A DNA stretch of 64,000 nt from CAIQPV01 sp964480365. GTDB taxonomy: Bacteria > Pseudomonadota > Gammaproteobacteria > Burkholderiales > Gallionellaceae. Positions 1-6,690 of the stretch are shown piece after piece (the stretch's first letter is position 1; every line of letters begins with the position of its first letter). The position numbers were made by a program, and so were the translations under genes. The notes under the pieces were generated by a model that ran no database searches, was not told the DNA's origin, and was given only the letters and a program-made list of their open reading frames with translations. The stretch spans positions 1-64,000 of the forward strand of contig CAYZPM010000001.1 of the NCBI GenBank assembly GCA_964480365.1, in the 5' to 3' direction.

Positions 1-64
1 GAGACCGCCCCAGTCAAACTGCCTACCATGCAATGTCCCCGTTCCGGATTACGGAGTTAGAATC
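1..64 (-). rRNA. 23S rRNA fragment (domain V region, truncated)
   Basis: Read on the minus strand, this stretch matches the conserved 23S segment that ends in TTTGACTGGGGCGGTCTC, including the GGTAGGCAGTTTGACTG block, roughly positions 2200-2260 in E. coli numbering. Similarity fades near base 64, where the more 5' part of the gene should continue; instead a promoter and ychF follow. The 3' part would lie left of the window. It is either a remnant left by rearrangement or an assembly join at a repeated rRNA operon. Identity is judged from memory of the conserved sequence. Confidence 0.75.
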
Positions 65-90
65 CAGCCTTTAGAGTGCGCTTTAGCTTT

Positions 91-119
91 TTGAGCAAGC
101 ACTCTGCGAGTGTTATAAT
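91..119 (+). promoter_or_regulatory. sigma-70 promoter, extended -10, upstream of ychF
   Basis: TTGAGC (91-96) and TATAAT (114-119) are separated by 17 bases, and TG at 111-112 gives an extended -10 (TGTTATAAT). It points toward ychF, with a predicted leader of about 160 bases. A 7-bp inverted repeat (AGAGTGC 73-79 / GCACTCT 99-105) overlaps the -35 side and could be an operator. Confidence 0.6.
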
Positions 120-287
120 CACCACAGAATATTAGGGCAAATCCAGTACGAATCATTAAAAGTTGCTCCATTTTTGCACTGTTTTGTCTCCCTTCACACA
201 CTCGCCTGATTTCCAAAGATTTAGACGATGAACAGTTCAATAATGTATCTGTGTGTATAACAACTGCTTGATTATCGAGGAACAACC

Positions 288-1379
288 ATGAGTTTGAAAT
301 GCGGTATCGTCGGCCTGCCCAATGTGGGAAAGTCCACCCTGTTCAATGCGTTGACCAAGGCGGGCATCGCAGCGGAGAATTATCCCTTCTGCACCATCGA
401 GCCGAATGTCGGTATTGTGGAAGTACCCGACCCGCGCATGGACGAGTTGGCGAAGATCGTCAAACCGCAACGTATGCAACCGGCCATCGTCGAGTTCGTG
501 GACATTGCAGGACTGGTGGCGGGCGCGTCCAAGGGTGAAGGGCTTGGGAACCAGTTTCTTGCCAACATCCGCGAGACCGACGCCATCGTCAATGTGGTGC
601 GCTGCTTCGACGACCCCAACGTGGTGCATGTGGCGGGCAAGGTTGATCCCTTGGCAGACATCGAAACCATCGTCACCGAACTGGCTCTGGCCGACCTCGC
701 CACCGTGGAAAAAGCCATACAGCGCGAAGGCAAGAAGGCAAAATCCGGCGACAAGGAAGCACTAAAGCTCATAGCCGTGCTGGACAAGCTTACGCCGCAC
801 CTGAATCAGGGCCAGCTCGCTCGAACACTTAAACTAAGCGACGACGAAAAGGAAATCATCAAGCCGCTGTGCTTGCTCACCATCAAGCCCGCGATGTATG
901 TCGGCAACGTGCTGGAAGACGGCTTCGAGAACAACCCCTTTCTGGATCGGCTACGCGAATACGCCGCGAAGGAAAACGCACCGGTAGTGGCGCTGTGCGC
1001 CAAGATCGAAGCAGAACTGGCCGATCTTGATGATGCAGACAAGATAGAGTTTCTGGCTGATTTAGGTCTCGAAGAGCCGGGGCTGAATCGCTTGATTCGT
1101 GTCGGTTACGAGTTGCTCGGCCTGCAAACTTATTTCACCGCCGGAGTAAAGGAAGTACGCGCCTGGACCATTCACAAGGGCGACACCGCGCCGAAAGCGG
1201 CTGGCGTCATCCACACCGATTTCGAGAAGGGCTTCATCCGCGCGCAAACCATTTCTTATGCCGACTTCATCGCCTGCGGCGGGGAAGCGGGTGCAAAGGA
1301 AAAAGGCAAAATGCGCGTGGAAGGAAAAGAATACGTGGTACATGACGGTGACGTAATGAATTTCCTATTCAACGTCTGA
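288..1379 (+). CDS. ychF: Ribosome-binding ATPase/GTPase YchF
   Basis: A 363-residue OBG-family P-loop protein of the normal YchF length. The G1 motif GLPNVGKST starts near residue 9, the G3-like DIAG lies near residue 71, and a C-terminal TGS-type region ends the protein. YchF hydrolyses ATP, binds ribosomes and affects stress responses in the cytosol. The ATG at 288 is preceded by GAGGAAC. A rho-independent terminator follows at 1428-1454, so it is transcribed alone, from the strong promoter at 91-119. Its usual partner pth is not next to it. The integrated element begins about 40 bp after its terminator. Confidence 0.97.
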   Translation: MSLKCGIVGLPNVGKSTLFNALTKAGIAAENYPFCTIEPNVGIVEVPDPRMDELAKIVKPQRMQPAIVEFVDIAGLVAGASKGEGLGNQFLANIRETDAIVNVVRCFDDPNVVHVAGKVDPLADIETIVTELALADLATVEKAIQREGKKAKSGDKEALKLIAVLDKLTPHLNQGQLARTLKLSDDEKEIIKPLCLLTIKPAMYVGNVLEDGFENNPFLDRLREYAAKENAPVVALCAKIEAELADLDDADKIEFLADLGLEEPGLNRLIRVGYELLGLQTYFTAGVKEVRAWTIHKGDTAPKAAGVIHTDFEKGFIRAQTISYADFIACGGEAGAKEKGKMRVEGKEYVVHDGDVMNFLFNV

Positions 1380-1427
1380 ACCGTTTCACCCATCCAGCAG
1401 CATCCATCCCCATTCACAAACACCATT

Positions 1428-1454
1428 AAAAGCCCGGTAAACACGGGCTTTTTT
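1428..1454 (+). terminator. Rho-independent terminator of ychF
   Basis: The stem AAAAGCCCG / CGGGCTTTT has a 7-base loop and is followed by a T run. It lies 50 bp after the ychF stop. Confidence 0.85.
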
Positions 1455-1491
1455 GTTTCTCCCCATCCATCTGCATGTGTTGCCATCCAAG

Positions 1492-1550
1492 AAAAAAGCG
1501 GGTATAAAGCCGGGTATGCCGTCAACATACCCGCTTTAAAAAGCGGGTAC
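1492..1550 (+). other. Left attachment/arm-site region of the integrated element
   Basis: There are four GCGGGTA-type boxes: AAAGCGGGTAT at 1495-1505, a variant with CCGGGTAT at 1507-1518, an inverted ATACCCGCTTT at 1527-1537, and AAGCGGGTAC at 1541-1550. The middle two form an 8-bp perfect inverted repeat (CGGGTATG / CATACCCG). The same box occurs twice at 11062-11084, after the last gene of the element. This fits attachment or integrase arm sites, but the exact core and duplication length cannot be fixed without an empty site. Confidence 0.55.
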
Positions 1551-1573
1551 GGCGCTAACCGAGGAAAGACGCC

Positions 1574-2773
1574 ATGCTCAACGATGTCCAGTGCCGCAAT
1601 GCCAAGCCGCACGCCAAGCCGTACAAGCTCGCCGACAGCAAGGGGCTGTACCTGGAAGTGAAGCCCAACGGGGTCAAAGCGTGGCGCTACCGCTTCCGCC
1701 TGAACGGCAAGGAAAGCGTGTTCGCCATCGGCGATTACCCGGCCATCGCCCTGGGGGACGCCCGCAAGAAAAGGGAAGCGGCGCGCGAGCTGGTGAAACA
1801 GGGCATCAACCCGGCCCACAACCGGCAACTGGAAAAGATCAAGGTCATACAAGAAACGGCCACCACGTTCGAGGCCGTCGCCCTGGAGTGGCTGGCGCTC
1901 AAGGATTGGGAAAAGATCACCAAGGACAGACGTCTGGACATGCTCCGGCGCATCGTATTCCCCACCATCGGGCAGTTGCCGATCAGGCAGATCACGCCCG
2001 CCCACATTCTGCATATCCTCCAGCTCAACGCGAAGGATCGGCCCAGCGTGGCCGCCGAGGCGCAGCGCGCCATGGACGGCGTGTTTGATCGGGCGATCAA
2101 CACGCTTCGTGCCGACACGAACCCGGTGTATCCGGTGCGCAAAGCGCTGCCGCGAAACAAGACGCAGCATAAGCGGCCCCTGGCTGACGAAGAAATCGGG
2201 CAATTGCTGCGCGACGTCGAAACGCATGGGGGAAACTTTCAGACGGGCTGCGCATTCCGGCTTATGTGGCTAACGCTGGCGCGCCCGAGCGAGGCCATCG
2301 AGGCAGAATGGGCCGAGTTCGACCTGGACGCCGCCCTCTGGCGCATCCGTGCCGGACGCATGAAGAAGAGAAAAGAGCATGCCATTCCGCTGGCCGCCCA
2401 AGCCGTGGAATTGCTGCGCGGCATGCACACCATCACCGGCCAGAAAACGCACGTGTTTCCGCACCGCGACGACAAGGCCAAACCGATGTGCGCCGCCTCG
2501 TTCAGGCAAATGCTTAGCGTGCTCGGCTGGGCGGGCAGGTACAGCCCGCACGCCACTCGCACCACGGGCAGCACCAAACTCAACGGCATGGGCTATCGTT
2601 CCGACTGGATCGAGCGCCAGCTCGCCCATGAAGAAACGAACAAGGTGCGAGGAACCTACAACCATGCCGACTATCTGGCCGACCGCGCCAAGATGATGCA
2701 ACACTGGGCGGATTTTATCGGCGGGTTACAGAAGGGTGCCCAGGTGTTGCCCTTCAAAAAATCGGCGGCCTGA
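1574..2773 (+). CDS. int: Tyrosine site-specific integrase (DUF4102/P4 family)
   Basis: A 399-residue recombinase. Residues 1-90 form the arm-binding DUF4102 domain (ADSKGLYLEVKPNG, FAIGDYPAIALGDAR), followed by a core-binding region (about 95-190) and the catalytic domain. Catalytic residues are visible: Arg in LARPSEAIEAEW, HATR for the HxxR box, and Tyr in RGTYNHADY. Integrases of this family insert genomic islands, satellites and prophages by strand exchange at att sites. It faces into the element and sits next to the GCGGGTA boxes, which may also be its own operator. It is complete with no frameshift. Confidence 0.95.
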   Translation: MLNDVQCRNAKPHAKPYKLADSKGLYLEVKPNGVKAWRYRFRLNGKESVFAIGDYPAIALGDARKKREAARELVKQGINPAHNRQLEKIKVIQETATTFEAVALEWLALKDWEKITKDRRLDMLRRIVFPTIGQLPIRQITPAHILHILQLNAKDRPSVAAEAQRAMDGVFDRAINTLRADTNPVYPVRKALPRNKTQHKRPLADEEIGQLLRDVETHGGNFQTGCAFRLMWLTLARPSEAIEAEWAEFDLDAALWRIRAGRMKKRKEHAIPLAAQAVELLRGMHTITGQKTHVFPHRDDKAKPMCAASFRQMLSVLGWAGRYSPHATRTTGSTKLNGMGYRSDWIERQLAHEETNKVRGTYNHADYLADRAKMMQHWADFIGGLQKGAQVLPFKKSAA

Positions 2774-2782
2774 AAATGCGAT

Positions 2783-2934
2783 TTTGCACCCCGCCCCCGT
2801 TAAAAACAGTCGGGACAGGTCGGGACAGTCGGGACATGGCGTATCTATTGGGTTTGCGCTGTCCCGAATTTTTTAAACGGAGTCGGGACAGTCGGGACAG
2901 ATTGTCCTATAGCGTCCTATGCCGTCCTGCAATT
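2783..2934 (+). repeat. 152-bp inverted repeat, left copy, with GTCGGGACA iterons
   Basis: It is identical, base for base, to the reverse complement of 9562-9713. It holds GTCGGGACA-type iterons: three in tandem near 2809-2836, one inverted near 2860-2866 and two near 2882-2899, then three CGTCCTAT/TGTCCTAT-like units. The arrangement resembles a replication origin or a protein-binding array. Short ORFs across it are a by-product of the repeat. No gene lies between 2774 and 3069; a possible promoter for hicA (TTGATG at 3021) lies in the last part. Confidence 0.95.
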
Positions 2935-3069
2935 TCGGCACGGTTGCAAAAACGTGTGTAAACGTCTGCAAAATTCCGCGCGGAAGAAGTTCACTGCCGC
3001 GCCACCAAACCGGCGCAAACTTGATGCGATGATGATTAATACTTGATACTATATGCGGTATAAGCCAAA

Positions 3070-3324
3070 ATGACGAAACGCGAAAAACTACTTGCTGGAA
3101 TTTGCAACAACCCTAAGGCCGTGCGCTTCGATGACGCGTGCCGTGCTGCCGAGTTGCTGGGGTTCAAGCACAAGGGCGGGCAAGGTTCGCACCGCGCCTT
3201 TGCCCGCCCTGGCGAAGCTGAGCTGCTAAATTTTCAGGAGCGTAACGGGTGCATCGTTCCCTATCAGGCAAGGCAGTTAATCCGCATGATCGAAAGGTAC
3301 AGTGATGACAAAATATCCGATTGA
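3070..3324 (+). CDS. hicA: HicA-family toxin (mRNA interferase)
   Basis: An 84-residue protein of HicA size. The short double-stranded-RNA-binding-like fold is suggested by the motif GGQGSHRAF, with the catalytic His of HicA (GSH), and the C-terminal QARQLIRMIE helix. HicA toxins cleave mRNA and are blocked by HicB. It overlaps the downstream antitoxin gene by about 20 bp, the usual toxin-first hicAB arrangement. As a satellite cargo module it may stabilise the element or act in phage defence; that part is inference. Confidence 0.88.
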   Translation: MTKREKLLAGICNNPKAVRFDDACRAAELLGFKHKGGQGSHRAFARPGEAELLNFQERNGCIVPYQARQLIRMIERYSDDKISD

Positions 3325-3679
3325 AGTATTCTGGAGTGATGAGGATGAAGGCTACATAGCCACCTTCCACGATCTGCCCGGCTGTTCGGCCTGGGGCGCA
3401 ACGGAGGCGGAAGCGATAGCGCAGGCTCATGACGCAAGCGCCGCATGGATCAAGGCGGCCAAGGCCGCAGGCCGCACCATTCCCGAACCGACCCCGCCGC
3501 TTGATGAAACAAGCTACAGCGGCCGTTTTTTGATGCGCGTGCCGCGCCACCTGCACGCCGAACTTGCGCGCCACGCCAAACGGCAAGGGGTGAGCCTGAA
3601 TCAGTATGTGCTGTATCTGCTGGCAGCGAGACAAGCCACGGATGCAGCGGCGGCGGGAAAAACGAAACGCGCCGGATAG
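3305..3679 (+). CDS. hicB: HicB-family antitoxin
   Basis: About 124 residues. The N-terminal half has the HicB partial RNase-H-like fold (EGYIATFHDLPGCSAWG, then EAEAIAQAHDA). The C-terminal half is a ribbon-helix-helix-type DNA-binding segment (RFLMRVPRHLHAELARHA, SLNQYVLYLL). HicB neutralises HicA and represses the operon. ATG 3305 was chosen; a GTG at 3302 is also possible. It overlaps hicA, so the two are translationally coupled. Confidence 0.88.
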   Translation: MTKYPIEVFWSDEDEGYIATFHDLPGCSAWGATEAEAIAQAHDASAAWIKAAKAAGRTIPEPTPPLDETSYSGRFLMRVPRHLHAELARHAKRQGVSLNQYVLYLLAARQATDAAAAGKTKRAG

Positions 3680-3783
3680 AGTTTCACGGTGCCCCATACG
3701 GCTCATGGGGAAAGCGGGGCTATCTGGTGCGTCAACACCGGGCAGCCCCTGACCACAACGCAACCTTATTGGAGGTAAGCATC

Positions 3784-4341
3784 ATGGCTAGTGAAGATTC
3801 TACACGGGATTCATTCAGACAACGGCTATTGGCTGTTTTGGACTATGACGGGATACCGGAACGCCAGCGCGTTAAGCATGTTGCATGCTCATGCGGGCTT
3901 TCACTGTCCACATCTCGCAGATTGTTATGTGCTGAAAGTGATGCGGACGTGAGACATTCACGCTCGCTTTATGACCTCGCTGAAGGGTTAAGCGTGAACT
4001 GGTTATGGCTGAACCGAGGCAATCTTGACATTTTCGATCAGCGAACGGTGCGCATCTACCTTATCAAAATTGAACAATGGACAATCGACGAGGCCGACGG
4101 GGCTATTTACTCACTTCTATCCGGCATGGACGGCGAATCGGACTACTTAAATTATGGATGTATGCTATCTCCAATGGATGTGATGTGGAGGGAGAAAACC
4201 CGCAGAATGACCGAATGGGAAAGGAATAAACAGTTGCGGCTGTGCCTTCGCCTTATTAACGATGACAAGAAGGCTAGGCGTTTGATGGAAATGAGCAAAC
4301 GAGGCCAGATAACGCATCATCAATTGTTGAGCATGATGTGA
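3784..4341 (+). CDS. Unknown protein, possible HTH regulator
   Basis: A 185-residue product from ATG 3784, which has a good ribosome site (TTGGAGG) 8 bases upstream. The N-terminal third contains a helix-turn-helix-like run (RQRVKHVACSCGLSLSTSRR, then LYDLAEGLSVNWLWL), typical of small phage or element regulators. The rest is alpha-helical and was not recognised. It lies in the early-regulation zone of the element, between hicAB and alpA, and the next gene follows 13 bp later. A Cro/CI-like role is possible but unproven. Confidence 0.6.
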   Translation: MASEDSTRDSFRQRLLAVLDYDGIPERQRVKHVACSCGLSLSTSRRLLCAESDADVRHSRSLYDLAEGLSVNWLWLNRGNLDIFDQRTVRIYLIKIEQWTIDEADGAIYSLLSGMDGESDYLNYGCMLSPMDVMWREKTRRMTEWERNKQLRLCLRLINDDKKARRLMEMSKRGQITHHQLLSMM

Positions 4342-4354
4342 TCGAGGGGAGCGC

Positions 4355-4870
4355 ATGAATATGGACCCGATAGAGAGGATGGAAAAAAGTTTGAAAGAAC
4401 TCAGGCAAGATTTGCTTGCCGGATTTTCAACGATCGATCTTAATCGGATCAGGGGCGACTGGTGGAGATTTAAAGAAGACGGAAGCTACACCTATCCCCT
4501 CCCTACCAGAAAAAACGGAAGCAAGATGCAATCCTCACAGGAAAATAAAACACTGGATTATTTACAACCGGCAATCGCGGCGTATTGCGCTGGCAATGAA
4601 TGGCTGCTGACCGAAGCAAATTATGCTCGCACTGCTTACGTTGAGAATATCGCGCGCTGGTTTCAAAATAAAAGAATCACGGCGCTACGTGATTCGTCCA
4701 TGCGATCAAGTGCCGCGTCCGCCAAACAACCGTGCATCTCAAAAGATAAACTTCAAGAAGCAATAGATGCAGGTATATCGCAAACGGCTATTGCTGCTAG
4801 TTGCAACGTGAGTGCCGCGCAAATATCCAGGCTAAAAAAAAAGTGGGGAATACAAAAAAACTCAAAATAA
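4355..4870 (+). CDS. Unknown protein with C-terminal HTH-like segment
   Basis: 171 residues; ATG 4355 follows the ribosome site GAGGGGA. No family was recognised. The N-terminal part is polar and charged. The last 45 residues (AIDAGISQTAIAASCNVS, then AAQISRLKKKWG) read as a helix-turn-helix of the kind found in resolvases and small regulators. It is co-directional with, and 13 bp behind, the preceding possible regulator. The A/T content is higher than in the primase gene, as is common for the regulatory end of mobile elements. Confidence 0.55.
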   Translation: MNMDPIERMEKSLKELRQDLLAGFSTIDLNRIRGDWWRFKEDGSYTYPLPTRKNGSKMQSSQENKTLDYLQPAIAAYCAGNEWLLTEANYARTAYVENIARWFQNKRITALRDSSMRSSAASAKQPCISKDKLQEAIDAGISQTAIAASCNVSAAQISRLKKKWGIQKNSK

Positions 4871-4904
4871 ATTACCTCGCATAGCGGGGTAATATCCTCT
4901 CAGT

Positions 4905-4959
4905 ATAAAGTCTCCTCCACGCCGTCAACAAGACGGATTCTTACGGGAGTAGACTTTAT
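4905..4959 (+). promoter_or_regulatory. Nested hairpin covering the alpA ribosome site and start codon
   Basis: The outer arms 4905-4919 (ATAAAGTCTCCTCC) and 4945-4959 (GGGAGTAGACTTTAT) are complementary at 14 of 15 positions, and the inner stem CCGTC-AACAA-GACGG is at 4922-4936. The right outer arm includes the likely ribosome site GGGAG and the first two bases of the alpA ATG. Folded RNA would hide the start; folded DNA would be an operator. A separate hairpin (ATTACC / GGTAAT) at 4871-4893 may end the previous transcript. Confidence 0.55.
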
Positions 4960-5179
4960 GCCATCCAGCGCCGCACCAACCACCTTTTACCGCTTACCTA
5001 AAGTCCGGGAGATATGCGGCGGCGTGTCCGCCTCTACCGTCTGGTCATGGGTCAAGCAATCCGATAAAACCGGGTTTCCCAAGCCCATCAAACTTTCCGA
5101 AAACTGCACCGCTTGGGATAGTGCGGAAATCGAGGCATGGGCGCGATCCCGCATATCCGCTTCACGATTGGCGTCCTAG
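4958..5179 (+). CDS. alpA: AlpA-family phage/satellite transcriptional regulator
   Basis: 73 residues with the MerR-like winged helix of the AlpA/excisionase type: YRLPKVREICGGVSASTVW, WVKQSDKTGFPKPIKLSE, and WDSAEIEAWARSRI. AlpA proteins switch on integrase or replication genes of P4-like elements and phage-inducible islands, or act as excision factors. Its start is buried in a strong inverted repeat (4905-4959). The loops of that repeat and of the hairpin in front of the integrase both contain GCCGTCAACA, which could be a shared binding site. Confidence 0.88.
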   Translation: MPSSAAPTTFYRLPKVREICGGVSASTVWSWVKQSDKTGFPKPIKLSENCTAWDSAEIEAWARSRISASRLAS

Positions 5180-5310
5180 CTTCTGCGAATGAAAAATTTT
5201 AATGGATAGCTCCTTTTGTAACACACCCAACGGGGCGCTGTGGCCTTAGGGGGCCATTAATGGGTAAGCGCTTCACCTTCATTCAACTCAACTTTTAAAA
5301 GGAAATTAAC

Positions 5311-5487
5311 GTGCACAAAAAATTACGAAGAGCAAAAAACGCTTCGCCAACGCCGAAGCAAAAAAGGGAACTGGATTTTTCGCACCTACAACCAGCTCAA
5401 CAGGAAGCTTCGCATAAAGGCCTAAACGGTGAGAGCGTCTTTGGCGGCGTTATTAATATTTTGGATACCAAGAAAGGCTCAAAATGA
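5311..5487 (+). CDS. Small unknown protein (58 aa), coupled to the next gene
   Basis: An open frame starting with GTG at 5311, preceded by AAAAGGA at a 9-base distance. It encodes a basic 58-residue peptide (HKKLRRAKNASPTPKQKR at the N terminus, ending DTKKGSK). Its TGA stop overlaps the ATG of the next gene (ATGA at 5484-5487), which argues strongly for real, coupled translation. No family was recognised. The 130-bp gap before it (5180-5310) holds a small palindrome (TGGCC..GGCCA near 5240) and nothing else recognisable. Confidence 0.6.
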   Translation: MHKKLRRAKNASPTPKQKRELDFSHLQPAQQEASHKGLNGESVFGGVINILDTKKGSK

Positions 5488-6335
5488 AATCGAAGCTAAG
5501 TAAATCACTTCCTCCGGAAATTCTAGAAGCGCTTGCCGAAACACAAAACCAGATGGCGGAATCCGCCAAAACGCGCGAAGCCGCCCATTCGAATGTGTCC
5601 GTTGTTGCCGCCGCAAAACAGGCGCTCGATGGTATTGCCGCGCAGCTGGTTGAGGCCGAGATGAAACAGGCGGTGTGCTGCGATGAAAAGTCCCTGCCGC
5701 AACTCGAAGCCGAGATCGAGCGCCTGATCACCTCGCAGACCGAAAAGCAGCTCGCCTATGATCGCGCCGTGCGCCTGGGGAAAGCGCTCAAAATCCGTGC
5801 GTCGGAACTGGATAACGATAATCGTCTGGCGCGCGAAAAACTGGACGCCATCGTGAGCGGCGAAGCTCAAATTCAGGCCGATAAAATCTATGCCGAGATG
5901 CAGGATGCGCTGCGCCCCCTTGTGGCCGTTCTGAAAAAAGCGTTTGCCTTGAATGCCGCCGGCGTCAATGCGAGAGCCCTGACACAGGCCATTTGCGACA
6001 TTAACATCCCCGACCCGAAGCACTACGGCCAAAGCCTGGTGTGGAGTGGACGCGCCGCCCTTCATGGCGAGCATGAAACGCTCTCCGACTCGTGGCGCGA
6101 GGACGAAGAGGCCATGGCGCTATTCGACCAATATAAAGCGATCGGTGAGGCCAAAGGCCAGCTCGGGAAGTATGTGCCTCGGTTGCAAACCTTGAAGGCA
6201 ACGAGTGCCGGTTATACGATTGAGGGCCTGAACGGAGGCATCAAAACACCGAGTCAACCAACGCCGCAGACGTCTGCACAAAGTCAGCCCCAGGAACTGA
6301 ACCTTGGGCCAGCACTGACTGCCCAGCACGAGTAA
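5484..6335 (+). CDS. Unknown alpha-helical/coiled-coil protein
   Basis: 283 residues. The first 150 are rich in Ala, Glu, Gln and Lys with heptad-like spacing, suggesting a coiled coil. The tail (about 245-283) is Pro/Gln/Ser-rich and probably disordered. No family was recognised. It starts inside the stop of the 58-residue gene and lies two genes upstream of the primase-helicase, so it is likely made with the replication proteins. A structural or DNA-replication accessory role is only a guess. Confidence 0.6.
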   Translation: MKSKLSKSLPPEILEALAETQNQMAESAKTREAAHSNVSVVAAAKQALDGIAAQLVEAEMKQAVCCDEKSLPQLEAEIERLITSQTEKQLAYDRAVRLGKALKIRASELDNDNRLAREKLDAIVSGEAQIQADKIYAEMQDALRPLVAVLKKAFALNAAGVNARALTQAICDINIPDPKHYGQSLVWSGRAALHGEHETLSDSWREDEEAMALFDQYKAIGEAKGQLGKYVPRLQTLKATSAGYTIEGLNGGIKTPSQPTPQTSAQSQPQELNLGPALTAQHE

Positions 6336-6345
6336 AGCCCGGCTG

Positions 6346-6690
6346 ATGATGAAAATACATCCTGGCAAACCCGAACAAATCGGCCTCGCCTTCGCCCCAC
6401 TCTCCGACGTGAGCGAGCAACTGGCCGCGACCATGGCCGCAGATGGAAGCGACCGACGCTGCGGCGTGTGCCATAAGCCGTTCAACGCGGCCCGCAAGCC
6501 GCGCGGGATCGCCCGGGTCACGCATATGGGCGAAGTGGGCCTCATGTGTTCCACGTGGCTGCTTTGTGGCGCGTGCAAATACCGCGCCGACCTCAAAAGC
6601 GGCAAAGTGCCCGCCGCGCTGGTCAAGAGCGCCCGCGACGGCTACGAGGCCATGCGCCTGATGCGCGCCCCGACAGGGGGCAAAGCATGA
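6346..6690 (+). CDS. Unknown small protein with zinc-ribbon-like cysteines
   Basis: 114 residues (or 113 from the second ATG at 6349). It has two CxxC pairs, CGVCHKPF near residue 39 and CGAC near residue 74, spaced like a zinc ribbon. Its TGA overlaps the ATG of the primase gene (ATGA at 6687-6690), so the two are translationally coupled. P4-type primases need a zinc-binding domain for DNA recognition, and the primase here has none at its own N terminus. This gene could supply that function in trans; that is inference. Confidence 0.62.
   Translation: MMKIHPGKPEQIGLAFAPLSDVSEQLAATMAADGSDRRCGVCHKPFNAARKPRGIARVTHMGEVGLMCSTWLLCGACKYRADLKSGKVPAALVKSARDGYEAMRLMRAPTGGKA

Noticed and set aside
49..285. 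78-codon minus-strand frame between the 23S piece and ychF
   Set aside because: Its end reads into the rRNA fragment, it opposes the strong promoter, and it has no recognisable features.
2776..2961. 61-codon frame across the left inverted repeat, and its twin in the right copy
   Set aside because: The peptide is simply the translated iterons, has no ribosome site, and appears in both copies only because the DNA is duplicated.
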